From positions 397 to 28,614 of the forward strand of contig DJDD01000057.1 in assembly GCA_002430925.1 (NCBI GenBank): a stretch of DNA of 28,218 nucleotides. Reading direction: 5' to 3'. Both the position numbers and the translations under genes were made by a program. This document shows positions 1 to 7,841 of the stretch, in pieces. The notes below the pieces were generated by a model. It was not told where the DNA came from and did not search any database. It worked only from the letters and a program-made list of their open reading frames with translations. The stretch is from Flavobacteriales bacterium UBA5933. GTDB lineage: Bacteria > Bacteroidota > Bacteroidia > Flavobacteriales > Weeksellaceae. How positions within the stretch are numbered: position 1 is the first letter of the stretch; every line of letters starts with the position of its first letter.

Positions 1-96
1 AGCCAAAGTAATTACAACTAAAAGATGTTTTAAATACACTTCTAATATGTTGTGAGTTCCTTTCAAATTTGGTAATTTAGCCAAAGTAATTACAAC
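1..96 (+). CRISPR. End of a type II-C CRISPR array (partial repeat, one spacer, terminal repeat)
   Basis: A full 48-nt repeat lies at 49-96, beginning GTTGTGAGTTCC and ending TAATTACAAC. The last 18 nt of the same repeat recur exactly at 1-18, leaving a 30-nt spacer at 19-48. This repeat and spacer geometry is usual for flavobacterial type II-C systems. No further repeat follows 96, so this is the cas-proximal end of an array that continues off the left edge. The repeat 5' part is complementary to the anti-repeat at 5801-5817. This fixes the crRNA (spacer then repeat 5' end) on the plus strand, convergent with the cas genes, as known for other II-C loci. The total number of spacers cannot be seen. 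Confidence 0.93.
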
Positions 97-156
97 CTCA
101 TTTAGTAATCCTTCTGTAGTAAAGGGATTTGATTAAAAATTAGGATTGAAAAAAAT

Positions 157-198
157 AAAAAATCCGATAGAAAAATAATTATTTCTATCGGATTTTTT
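157..198. terminator. Bidirectional terminator between CRISPR array and cas2
   Basis: A 17-bp perfect inverted repeat (157-173 with 182-198, 8-nt loop) has an A-run on the left and a T-run on the right. It sits 15 nt after the cas2 stop and 61 nt after the last CRISPR repeat, so it can stop both the minus-strand cas operon and the plus-strand array transcript. Confidence 0.85.
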
Positions 199-212
199 CA
201 TTCTATTTTATA

Positions 213-551
213 TTAAAACAACTCTAATTGTTGTGGTCCAGTAGGTAAATCTGTTTCTTTTTTAGAAAAGAAAATTTCCATTTGTCCAAATTGTTTATCA
301 GTTATACAGAGAATTCCAACTTTTCCATGCTCAGGAAGTTTTGCTTTGGCACGTTTTATATGTACTTCTGCATTCTCTCTGCTAGGGCAATGGCGTAAAT
401 AAATAGAGAATTGGAACATTGTAAAACCATCGTCTATTAATTCTTTCCTAAACCGAGAAGCTTGGCTTCGCTGTTTCTTGGTTTCTGTTGGTAAATCAAA
501 TAATACTAAAACCCACATAATTCTATACGCATTGTACCGACTAAAATTCAT
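213..551 (-). CDS. cas2: CRISPR-associated endonuclease Cas2 (type II)
   Basis: This 112-aa protein contains the Cas2 ferredoxin-like start MWVLVLFDLPTETKKQ (residues 12-27), with the conserved Asp of the FDLP motif at residue 19. Cas2 forms the central dimer of the Cas1-Cas2 complex that inserts new spacers. I kept the upstream start at 551 rather than the internal Met12: its ATG overlaps the cas1 stop (ATGA), which implies translational coupling, and as I recall the NAYRIMWVLVLFDLP context is common in flavobacterial type II Cas2 proteins. It is the last gene of the cas9-cas1-cas2 operon and is followed at once by the terminator at 157-198. Confidence 0.96.
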   Translation of the reverse strand: MNFSRYNAYRIMWVLVLFDLPTETKKQRSQASRFRKELIDDGFTMFQFSIYLRHCPSRENAEVHIKRAKAKLPEHGKVGILCITDKQFGQMEIFFSKKETDLPTGPQQLELF

Positions 552-1438
552 GACATTTCTGGATATCTAATCAAGCGTTGTTCACCAATCATACACTTAT
601 ACAACGAGCTTGTTGTATGGCTAACAGCAACCAATAAAGGACGAGTTAAACCATCTATCTTTACATCTTTTGTTGCAATTTTTAGAAGATGTACTTTTGC
701 TTCTTTACTCATTTCTGTAGGTCGAAAAGGTTTGTTTATCCATTCCAAAACCAATTCATCTACATAGGCACGATAAGGTTCCATAATATCATCAGCCAGG
801 CAATAAGGATTATATTTGTTTCGATGAAAAATACCGATAGTAGGGTTTAAGCCAGAGCAAACTAATGCTCTGGCAACAATACTTCTTAAAATAGCATAAC
901 CAAAATTCAGAAAATTATTAGGTACATCGCCATCTCTTTCTCTTGTGAAATTATCAAACAATTGTCGCCAATAATATTGTGCTGCAATTCCCTCCATATT
1001 TGTACTATCGCCAACTTTTACATTGGTCAAATAATCTTGCATTGGTTCAGCTAGATAACCATATTTTTGGAGTAATGTTTTTTGTTGAAAAATTTTAACT
1101 TCTACCGTTTGCTTCCACAATTGTTTTCGTAAAGGTTCGGAACAATTTATTTGGTTTTTCAATCGTTCACTATGTTCTACGTGACCATTCATAGGTAACA
1201 TTAACCCCAGCGGCAAATGACTTTCATCACAACTAAAAATTGCTACATTGTTTTGTTGTAAGGCTAAAATTAGTTGGTGACTAATGGTTATTTGGTAATG
1301 ATCCAAAACTAAAAAAGCGATATCTTCTATAGGCACAGAACCTTTTGTTTCTTTGGTTATTGCATCTTCAATTTTTAATTGATTGTCTTTTAGTTTTAGG
1401 TAAGTAGGAGTACCAATGTAAATGGTACGTTTTAACAT
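548..1438 (-). CDS. cas1: CRISPR-associated integrase Cas1 (type II)
   Basis: This 296-aa protein has the usual length for type II Cas1. It is the integrase subunit of the spacer-acquisition complex. The predicted metal ligands are visible: Glu149 in NMEGIAAQYYW, His205 in GIFHRNKYNPY and Glu220 in LADDIMEPYR. The N-terminal beta domain (about residues 1-90) precedes the helical catalytic domain. The gene starts 12 nt after the cas9 stop and overlaps cas2 by 4 nt, so all three should be one transcript. No cas4 or csn2 is present next to it, which places the locus in subtype II-C rather than II-A or II-B. Confidence 0.97.
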   Translation of the reverse strand: MLKRTIYIGTPTYLKLKDNQLKIEDAITKETKGSVPIEDIAFLVLDHYQITISHQLILALQQNNVAIFSCDESHLPLGLMLPMNGHVEHSERLKNQINCSEPLRKQLWKQTVEVKIFQQKTLLQKYGYLAEPMQDYLTNVKVGDSTNMEGIAAQYYWRQLFDNFTRERDGDVPNNFLNFGYAILRSIVARALVCSGLNPTIGIFHRNKYNPYCLADDIMEPYRAYVDELVLEWINKPFRPTEMSKEAKVHLLKIATKDVKIDGLTRPLLVAVSHTTSSLYKCMIGEQRLIRYPEMS

Positions 1439-1450
1439 AGTTATTACTTT

Positions 1451-4400
1451 TTAATATTCTCCGATAGCTATAATTTCTCCTAAATGATTTGTACGGACTT
1501 TTATAATATTTGAAATAGATTTAGGATTTCTTTTTCTTATGAAAGTTATTTCGTTTAATTCTTTTAAATCTAAAATTTTACTTTCTAGGTGATGTCTAAA
1601 CCAATAGTCTTTTTCAGAAAATTTTTGTACTCGAAATAAATGTTTACTAATTATAGTTTGATTTTCTCTGTCTAATAAGTCAATCTCATTTGGATTGAAA
1701 TCATTTGAAGGGAAAATGAACATTTCATTTTGTTTCATTGTAAATAAAAATTTCCAACCTAAATGTTTATTATGATTTTGATCTACAATTGGTAAGTCTT
1801 CATTTACTCTTGCCACAGCTTCATAAAAAGAAACTACATTTTCTTGTAAATTACCTTTTTCGTCTTCGTAAATCGCTACATGATGATTATTTCCTGTACT
1901 TACAAAGTCAACAGGAATTTTTTTACCATCATTATCTAAAATTTCATTTCCTAGATGATCTTTTTTATGATGTAATGCTTCTACATTATTTACACCAGAA
2001 ATAGTAACACGTTTTATTGCAATACCTTTTTCTTCATTTAACCAGATAGGATTTTGTTCTAAATCAGAAAATGCTTTTTTAGAATCACTATTAAATTTAT
2101 TTAAACGGTCTTGTAGAATACGTTTTACACCTTCGTCTATAACTTTATCAATTTTCAAATCTGGTCCAACTTCTTTACGGATAACATAATTATCTTCAAA
2201 CCATATTAATTTTATTTTTTCTGGCAAAGGAGTTCTATCGTTTAATAAAATAGGATTTTTAATCAAAGAATTTTTCCCAGTAAAGGCTTTTTTAGGATCT
2301 CCATCATTTTCTTGTAAACGTTGTAATAGTAATGATCTAAATTCTGGATTAGCAACTTTTTGTATGGTTTCTACATCAAATTTTGCAGAAATTTTTTCGT
2401 CTTTGAATACCGGTTGTTTTATTTTTCCATAAACCGTTTCTTTATGCATTTGTCCTCTCGGAGTTAGTCCTAATTGTAGTTTGTCAGTTCCTTTTATTTT
2501 ATTTATATTTCTTGTTACAACTTTATTTTTAGCCTTATGAGAAACTAAAATTGCTTCTAAGTGTTGTTTAGCTAATTGTCTAAAATTAGAAATAGGTTCA
2601 TTAAAAACACGTTTGTAATTTCCTTTACCATCTTTTACTTTATGTGTTTCCTTTTCCTCAATATCCAATGCATCTTTACTTGATATTTTTAGATTATTAG
2701 TTTCAATAGATTTTTTATCATTAGAGTTAGAAATACCTTCATATTCATCGTTTCTACGCGCATTCAAGTTATTTAAGTATTGTATAAAACTCCTTTTAGT
2801 AAAAGCAACAGTTAATGCATCCATTGCATGATGACGATGATCGTTACGTTTTGTCCAATCTTTTATAACTTTTTTGGGTTGACCATTTTTATCTTCCTGA
2901 ATTTCGACTAATCCAGCAATTTCATATTTTTCTAAATTCAATTCTTTCATAATATTTACTAAACCCCAATCTTGGCGTAAACGATCTGTAATAGAACCGG
3001 AAGTAGAAACAATAGATTTGGTAATTTGGAATAAAATTTCTTTAGCTTTTTTAGCTATATATTGTGAATCTCGTAAATCTCTTTCTATGAAACCTTCTCC
3101 AATTTCAGAACCTTTTATCAATAATTTTTTATATTTAGCTTTTGAGATTCCTTCTTCTTTATATAATGATTCTATTTTTGTTTCAAATTCATTTAATTTA
3201 TCTTCTCCATAATCACTAAGAATATAATCATAGGCTGTTCTGTTTCCTTTTTTTAAATTAACATCTCTTGGAACTAATGTTTTATTAGAAAAACTATCGT
3301 CAAACAAGCGAGATTGTGGTATAATATGATCGATATCGTATTCTTTAGTAAAAATATCTTTGCGTTTTACAGCAGTATTAGTATATAAGTTTTTATAACC
3401 ATTATTTTTCAATTCTTGATAAAGTTTATATCGAATAATATCATTTCTTGTGGGATACTTTATACCATCTTCGTTTTGTAAAATTTTTATAATTTTTTCA
3501 TGCTCAATTTTACTAGAATTAATAGCTTTAGTTAGTTCCTCACGTTCTTTAGCATTTTTCTTAAGTTCTCTTGCTAACTCTATTCTGATTTCATCAAATT
3601 TAAAATCTCTAGGTTTTCCTTCTTTTTCTAATTTATCATTTTCAGTATCTATAATCGTATTCACAACATTAATCATCTGATTAAGAATTTTCTCTACAAC
3701 AGGATTTCTTAAACTATTTTTTGGTAGAATATCTAATTTATCTTTTGTAATTCGTTTTTCTAATTCTTCTCTTGTTAACGAATTTTTAGAATGACGATAA
3801 TGAGCGTATTCACAAGCTACACTATATTCATGCTCTTTGATGAAAGGATATATTTTGCGAATAGCTTTAGTGCTTAAATTTCCATAATCTGGTTGAAAAG
3901 CTACATTTCCTAAAATTTTTGCTTGTTCTGTTGTAAAGCCAAATTTTTCGCTCAACAAACGATACAAAGAATCCATTCCTGTTGGTGAATCATCTTCTTC
4001 ATAAGAATATAATAAATGCCATAATTTATAAGAAGATTGTTGTTCGAATGCTTTACCATCTAGTTGAGCATCAAAATCAAGAATTTTAGTGTCAATTTTA
4101 AGATGATTAAAAATTGTATGAATTATTTTTTTAATTTTATTGGCTGATTTATCTATATCTGACAATGAAATATCATCTTTATTTAATTTCAACTTTAGTT
4201 CTTTACGAATATCATAGCCTTCTATATCTAGAATAGATAAATAGACATTGTATAAGTTTTGATTAGTGCGATTTCCTTCTAGTTCTTTATAATTTAATTC
4301 CCAATTTTTAGGTTTATCATACAATAATTTTAAAACTTCTGTAGCTGATAAATTTCCTTTTAAATTTAATTCTTCAAAAAGCATTTGTTTATCTTCTTGA

Positions 4401-5698
4401 TTTAGAGAATAAACTTCTTTTGTTTCTTTATTTTGAAGTTTAACATTATGAAGAATTTGCCAAATTTTAAATTCCCATAAAAGAGGAGAAGATTTTGGAG
4501 AAACACGTAAACCAATCGTTTTCTTTTTTCCGTTAATTTCAATTTCCTGTTGTTCAAATTCGCAAAAAGAAATTAATCCTTTTTGAGATTTTAATTTACG
4601 TTGATAAAAAATTATAATATCACGAATTTCTTCTTTTAAATTTGTTGTTAACTCTTGATGAAATTCAGTTTGTTTTTCCCAAATTGTTTCAAATTCATTC
4701 ATGTAATCTTGACGATAAAATACTTGATTTTTTAATCGTGCATGTGGATTTTTTTGTAACTGCTCGTATTGAAATTGACCAACTGTTTGATTATTAAAAA
4801 CTAATTCTTTACTTCTATCAGATATTGCTCCTAAATAACCTGATGAATTATAAATTTGACTATTAATTTCTTGTAAAACAATAGCTAATTGTTCTAAATT
4901 TAATTGTTTTGATAATGCCTCAACTCTCCATTTGTAATTTTCTAATTTTTGCTCATCTCGTTTTCCTTCACGCTTAATTCCAATTAAATTAAAAGGTGTT
5001 TTAAGAATAGCCCAAGTTGTAACTTTACTTTTGTTATGGATTTCTTCTTTTAAGTTATTGGTGAAAATATCTGAATAAAAAGTTTGTTGAAAATTCCAAA
5101 TATCATCCAATTCTTTTTGCAAATCCGAACGATAAAAATCAGGAACTTTCTTTTTACCTTCACTTAGTAATTGATAAACATATTGCCCAGGAGTTAATTG
5201 ATCTATATATAGTTTTTTTGCAATATCCATTCCATCGATCAATTGACCTTCTTCTGTGTTATTTACCTTACGAGAACTTTTATAACCACGTTTTTTATTT
5301 ATCATTAATAATACTCTAGCCAATTCATTAATTTCAATTCTTTGTTCAGCAGCTAAAGCTCTCAATCGGAATGTTTCAAAAGTTGTATGATTTCCATTTT
5401 CAGCTAAAATGTTTTCTTTTGTAATCCATTTATTTTTTAAGAGAATTTGTATAAGATTTTCTCTTCGTAGTTTATAGCGTTGTAAATTTCGTCGAGCAGA
5501 ACGAGCAAGAGTTCTTCCTGCATTAGTTGTAATAGGTTTTCCTTTTTCAAAATTAGTTTGTTCGTCAGTAGTTAATGGATTTACACGAACTCCAATTTTT
5601 TCGATAGAAGATTGTGCTTTATCATTAGAATTTTCTTTTACGAAAGCCCAACCAATTGAATTTGTTCCTAAATCTAAACCAAGTATATTTTTTGTCAT
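1451..5698 (-). CDS. cas9: Type II-C RNA-guided endonuclease Cas9
   Basis: From the start at 5698 the protein has 1415 aa and is an intact Cas9. All catalytic motifs are present: RuvC-I LGLDLGTNSIGW with Asp9, the Arg-rich bridge helix (about 61-84), RuvC-II RIELAREL with Glu707, HNH YDIDHIIPQS with Asp790/His791 and Asn814, and RuvC-III HHAMDA with His957 and Asp960. Residues about 85-680 form the recognition lobe and the part after about 1150 the PAM-interacting end. The open frame extends 39 codons upstream to 5815. I reject that start because Cas9 proteins begin just before the RuvC-I strand and the extension would run through the tracrRNA promoter and anti-repeat. With its tracrRNA and array it should cut DNA matching the spacers. 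Its PAM cannot be read from the sequence. Confidence 0.98.
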   Translation of the reverse strand: MTKNILGLDLGTNSIGWAFVKENSNDKAQSSIEKIGVRVNPLTTDEQTNFEKGKPITTNAGRTLARSARRNLQRYKLRRENLIQILLKNKWITKENILAENGNHTTFETFRLRALAAEQRIEINELARVLLMINKKRGYKSSRKVNNTEEGQLIDGMDIAKKLYIDQLTPGQYVYQLLSEGKKKVPDFYRSDLQKELDDIWNFQQTFYSDIFTNNLKEEIHNKSKVTTWAILKTPFNLIGIKREGKRDEQKLENYKWRVEALSKQLNLEQLAIVLQEINSQIYNSSGYLGAISDRSKELVFNNQTVGQFQYEQLQKNPHARLKNQVFYRQDYMNEFETIWEKQTEFHQELTTNLKEEIRDIIIFYQRKLKSQKGLISFCEFEQQEIEINGKKKTIGLRVSPKSSPLLWEFKIWQILHNVKLQNKETKEVYSLNQEDKQMLFEELNLKGNLSATEVLKLLYDKPKNWELNYKELEGNRTNQNLYNVYLSILDIEGYDIRKELKLKLNKDDISLSDIDKSANKIKKIIHTIFNHLKIDTKILDFDAQLDGKAFEQQSSYKLWHLLYSYEEDDSPTGMDSLYRLLSEKFGFTTEQAKILGNVAFQPDYGNLSTKAIRKIYPFIKEHEYSVACEYAHYRHSKNSLTREELEKRITKDKLDILPKNSLRNPVVEKILNQMINVVNTIIDTENDKLEKEGKPRDFKFDEIRIELARELKKNAKEREELTKAINSSKIEHEKIIKILQNEDGIKYPTRNDIIRYKLYQELKNNGYKNLYTNTAVKRKDIFTKEYDIDHIIPQSRLFDDSFSNKTLVPRDVNLKKGNRTAYDYILSDYGEDKLNEFETKIESLYKEEGISKAKYKKLLIKGSEIGEGFIERDLRDSQYIAKKAKEILFQITKSIVSTSGSITDRLRQDWGLVNIMKELNLEKYEIAGLVEIQEDKNGQPKKVIKDWTKRNDHRHHAMDALTVAFTKRSFIQYLNNLNARRNDEYEGISNSNDKKSIETNNLKISSKDALDIEEKETHKVKDGKGNYKRVFNEPISNFRQLAKQHLEAILVSHKAKNKVVTRNINKIKGTDKLQLGLTPRGQMHKETVYGKIKQPVFKDEKISAKFDVETIQKVANPEFRSLLLQRLQENDGDPKKAFTGKNSLIKNPILLNDRTPLPEKIKLIWFEDNYVIRKEVGPDLKIDKVIDEGVKRILQDRLNKFNSDSKKAFSDLEQNPIWLNEEKGIAIKRVTISGVNNVEALHHKKDHLGNEILDNDGKKIPVDFVSTGNNHHVAIYEDEKGNLQENVVSFYEAVARVNEDLPIVDQNHNKHLGWKFLFTMKQNEMFIFPSNDFNPNEIDLLDRENQTIISKHLFRVQKFSEKDYWFRHHLESKILDLKELNEITFIRKRNPKSISNIIKVRTNHLGEIIAIGEY

Positions 5699-5751
5699 AA
5701 ATGTGTCTTTATAATTAGGCCTATAATTTACCATTAATAAAAATATTAACC

Positions 5752-5767
5752 TTACGGTTTTCCGTAA
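5752..5767. promoter_or_regulatory. Perfect dyad between cas9 and tracrRNA (possible operator)
   Basis: TTACGG and CCGTAA flank a TTTT centre. The dyad lies 53 nt upstream of the cas9 start, in the region where the -33 element of the divergent tracrRNA promoter would fall. The symmetry is seen; a role as a protein-binding site or short hairpin is inference. Confidence 0.35.
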
Positions 5768-5789
5768 TGTAGGATAAAAAAAATAATTG

Positions 5790-5797
5790 TATATTTG
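5790..5797 (+). promoter_or_regulatory. tracrRNA promoter, Bacteroidota -7 box
   Basis: TATATTTG matches the Bacteroidota -7 consensus TAnnTTTG exactly. A transcript starting about 7 nt after the final G would begin near 5804, inside the start of the anti-repeat. No clear TTTG -33 box is seen upstream. Confidence 0.6.
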
Positions 5798-5800
5798 TTG

Positions 5801-5875
5801 TTGAAAGGAACTCACAATAAGGATTATTCCGTTGTGAAAACATTTAGTGCCTCGACTATCTTCGGGGCTTTTTTT
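5801..5875 (+). ncRNA. tracrRNA of the type II-C system
   Basis: TTGAAAGGAACTCACAA (5801-5817) is a perfect 17-nt complement of the CRISPR repeat 5' end (repeat positions 2-18), and one more G-U pair is possible at 5818. It is followed by a short hairpin GGA-UUAU-UCC (5821-5830), a single-stranded stretch containing GUUGUGAAAACA, and a 7-bp terminator hairpin with a T-run. This order (anti-repeat, small nexus-type hairpin, terminator) is that expected of a compact II-C tracrRNA. The RNA would pair with crRNA, be processed and load Cas9. It is divergent from cas9. The 5' end is set from the -7 box and may be 5801-5804. Confidence 0.9.
5849..5875 (+). terminator. Rho-independent terminator of the tracrRNA
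   Basis: A 7-bp stem (5849-5855 with 5862-5868, one G-U pair) with a 6-nt loop is followed by seven T (5869-5875). Confidence 0.88.
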
Positions 5876-5904
5876 ATTCTCATTCCCTTATAAAACCCCA
5901 CTTC

Positions 5905-6030
5905 GCAATAACGATAGTAGTGAAAATCCTTTTGTAATTGGATGCATTTCTACTTCAGCTTAATGACCAATTACAAAAGATTGTAACGGATAGCGTGGTC
6001 CGAAGGAATTGCCATAAAACTTTATAATTA
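5905..6030 (+). repeat. Interspersed structured repeat, copy A
   Basis: The conserved left flank begins GCAATA at 5905 and leads into a 13-nt arm CTTTTGTAATTGG (5929-5941). This pairs perfectly with CCAATTACAAAAG (5967-5979) across a 25-nt loop. The right flank contains TAGCG, then CCGAAGGAATTGCC (ending 6013) and an AT-rich tail. It resembles copies B, C and D in both flanks but has a different stem sequence. It is the most diverged of the four and occupies most of the gap between the tracrRNA terminator and the next gene. Confidence 0.7.
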
Positions 6031-6108
6031 CTTTATTTTAACAATTAAAATTAGGAATATTTAGATTTTTTTTATCTTTAGGATCAATAACTCAATTCAT
6101 TTATAAGA

Positions 6109-6984
6109 ATGACTAAATCTTTTGATCCCAATAGTGAATCGTTTAATCGATTATTAAAACATGCCATATCACCACGTCCAATATGTTTTGCGAGTACAAT
6201 AGATAATGACGGAAATGTAAACCTAAGCCCATTTTCATTTTTTAATTTGATGGGACAAACACCGCCAATTTGTGTTTTTTCTCCTGTAAATAAAATGAGA
6301 GATGGCTCAAAAAAACATACTTTAGATAACGTTTTAGAGCATCCAGAATGTGTTATTAATATTGTCAATTATGATATTGTACAACAACAATCGCTAGCAA
6401 GTGTAGAGTTTAAAAAAGGCGTTAATGAATTTGAAAAAGCAGGTTTAACACCAATTCCATCAGAGATAGTAAAACCTCCTCGCGTAAAGGAAAGCCCAAT
6501 ACAGATGGAGTGTAAAGTAAGAAATGTAGTTTCTATTTCTGATGAACCAGGTGCTGCAAATTTGGTGATAGCAGAAATTTTGAGGATTCATGTTGAAGAA
6601 AATTTTTTAGATGAACAAAATCATGTATCTCCTTATACATTAGATTTAGTTGCTCGATTGGGGGATGATTATTATTGCCGAATTATTCCTGAATCTATTT
6701 TTGAAGTGGCAAGACCAGCAACTAAAGCATTCGGAATCGGGATTGATAGTTTACCAAATGACGTTAAACTGTCTAAGTTTTTAACGGGAAATCATTTGGG
6801 ACAATTGGGTACACAAGAAAAAATTCCAACCAAAGAAATGGTTGATAATTTTATTGTACAATTGAAAGAGCGTGTAGAAATAGAAAAATTTAAACCAATA
6901 GAGATTAGACATCAAATTGCTGCCAAATTATTGGATCAAGGAGATGTTAATGGGGCATGGTTTTGGTTGTTAATGGAATTATAA
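6109..6984 (+). CDS. Flavin reductase-like / FMN-binding split-barrel protein
   Basis: This 291-aa cytoplasmic protein has an N-terminal flavin-reductase-like domain (about residues 10-200), recognisable from RPICFASTIDNDGNVNLSPFSFFN and the later helix-strand pattern. Family members bind FMN in a split barrel and reduce flavin with NAD(P)H, or act as FMN-dependent oxidoreductases; the substrate here is unknown. About 90 C-terminal residues form an extra, mainly helical segment often seen in long flavobacterial members. A -7-like TATCTTTA (6073-6080) could be its promoter. The stop overlaps the start of the next gene (TAATG), so the two are translationally coupled. Confidence 0.82.
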   Translation: MTKSFDPNSESFNRLLKHAISPRPICFASTIDNDGNVNLSPFSFFNLMGQTPPICVFSPVNKMRDGSKKHTLDNVLEHPECVINIVNYDIVQQQSLASVEFKKGVNEFEKAGLTPIPSEIVKPPRVKESPIQMECKVRNVVSISDEPGAANLVIAEILRIHVEENFLDEQNHVSPYTLDLVARLGDDYYCRIIPESIFEVARPATKAFGIGIDSLPNDVKLSKFLTGNHLGQLGTQEKIPTKEMVDNFIVQLKERVEIEKFKPIEIRHQIAAKLLDQGDVNGAWFWLLMEL

Positions 6985-7646
6985 TGGAAAAAACAGTTTT
7001 ATTATTAGGAAGTACAGGTCTAATTGGTTCTATGATATTGAATCAACTTTTGGGCGACACATCATATTCTAAAATAATAGTTTTAGTCAGAAAAAAGCAA
7101 GAATTTCAACATCCAAAAATTGTTGAGATTGTCACAGATTTTGAGTCAGTAATAGATTTAAGTTCTTTTAATAAAATAGACAGTGTTTTTTCTTGTTTAG
7201 GAACTACAAGGAAGAAAACACCAGATTTGAAACTCTATAAAAAAATAGAAGTTGACATTCCTCTTGAAATTGCAAAACGATGTTTGAATAAAGGGCTAGA
7301 GAAATTTCATTACATATCTGCTATTGGAGCAAATGAGAATTCGTCTAATTTTTACTTGAAAATGAAAGGTGAAGCAGAAGTTGCTTTAAAACAATCCGCT
7401 GTTCCAGTGCTTAACATTTACCAACCGTCTTTGTTGATAGGGAATAGGAAAGAAAAAAGATTAGCAGAAGATTTAGGTGCAAAAATATATCCGTTTATTA
7501 ATTTATTTTTATTAGGGTCTTTATCAAAATATAAGGCAATAAAAGCAAATAAACTGGCAGAAGCAATGATAGAAATTGATAAACAAATTGTTCAAAATTC
7601 TGTCAATATTTTTACGTATGACAATATCCTTAAAAACACAAAATAA
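6984..7646 (+). CDS. NAD(P)-binding Rossmann-fold protein (HTATIP2/TIP30-like atypical SDR)
   Basis: From the ATG at 6984 this is 220 aa. I prefer this to the start 27 nt upstream because it puts the dinucleotide motif GSTGLIG (residues 9-15) directly after the first strand, and because its ATG overlaps the upstream stop codon. A CLGTTRKKT segment and a YLKMK (Tyr-x3-Lys) motif following SAIGAN agree with atypical short-chain dehydrogenases of the HTATIP2-like group. The reaction is not known. Coupling with the flavin reductase-like gene suggests a shared redox or stress role (inference). Confidence 0.8.
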   Translation: MEKTVLLLGSTGLIGSMILNQLLGDTSYSKIIVLVRKKQEFQHPKIVEIVTDFESVIDLSSFNKIDSVFSCLGTTRKKTPDLKLYKKIEVDIPLEIAKRCLNKGLEKFHYISAIGANENSSNFYLKMKGEAEVALKQSAVPVLNIYQPSLLIGNRKEKRLAEDLGAKIYPFINLFLLGSLSKYKAIKANKLAEAMIEIDKQIVQNSVNIFTYDNILKNTK

Positions 7647-7649
7647 CCC

Positions 7650-7835
7650 ATGATTTTAATAGCCGTGTTATTTCCATGTTTATCATTTTTTTTGAGAGGT
7701 AAACTATTTCAAGGAATCTTGTGTTTAATTTTACAAATAACACTTATTGCTTGGTTGCCAGCGGCTATTTGGGCTGTAGCCTCTTTGCTTGATAGTAGAA
7801 ACAAAAAGCGAATGAAAGAATTTTCGAGAAGATAA
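7650..7835 (+). CDS. YqaE/Pmp3 family small membrane protein
   Basis: This 61-aa hydrophobic protein has two predicted membrane helices (about residues 2-14 and 20-45). The arrangement LFPCLSFFLRG then LPAAIWAVASLL matches the Pmp3/YqaE pattern of helix, short polar turn, helix. The basic tail NKKRMKEFSRR is longer than in the shortest family members. These proteins are linked to membrane potential and salt or stress tolerance. It begins 3 nt after the upstream stop, so it is probably the third gene of the 6109-7835 operon. Confidence 0.72.
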   Translation: MILIAVLFPCLSFFLRGKLFQGILCLILQITLIAWLPAAIWAVASLLDSRNKKRMKEFSRR

Positions 7836-7841
7836 TATTTT

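Noticed and set aside
49..96. A promoter inside each CRISPR repeat, as in Neisseria II-C arrays
   Set aside because: The repeat has TTTG and TAATTTAG but no exact -7 box at a sensible spacing; not strong enough to call.
97..126. A further spacer after the last repeat
   Set aside because: No repeat, even degenerate, follows at 127, so this is flanking sequence.
1789..3680. Three plus-strand reading frames inside cas9 (1789-2004, 3018-3212, 3450-3680)
   Set aside because: Translations are low-complexity shadows of the cas9 coding strand.
5699..5815. N-terminal 39-residue extension of Cas9
   Set aside because: Not Cas9-like, and antisense to the tracrRNA promoter and anti-repeat; Met at 5698 fits the family start.
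6084..6368. Minus-strand reading frame over the flavin reductase-like gene
   Set aside because: Complement of a well-supported coding region; no recognisable domain.
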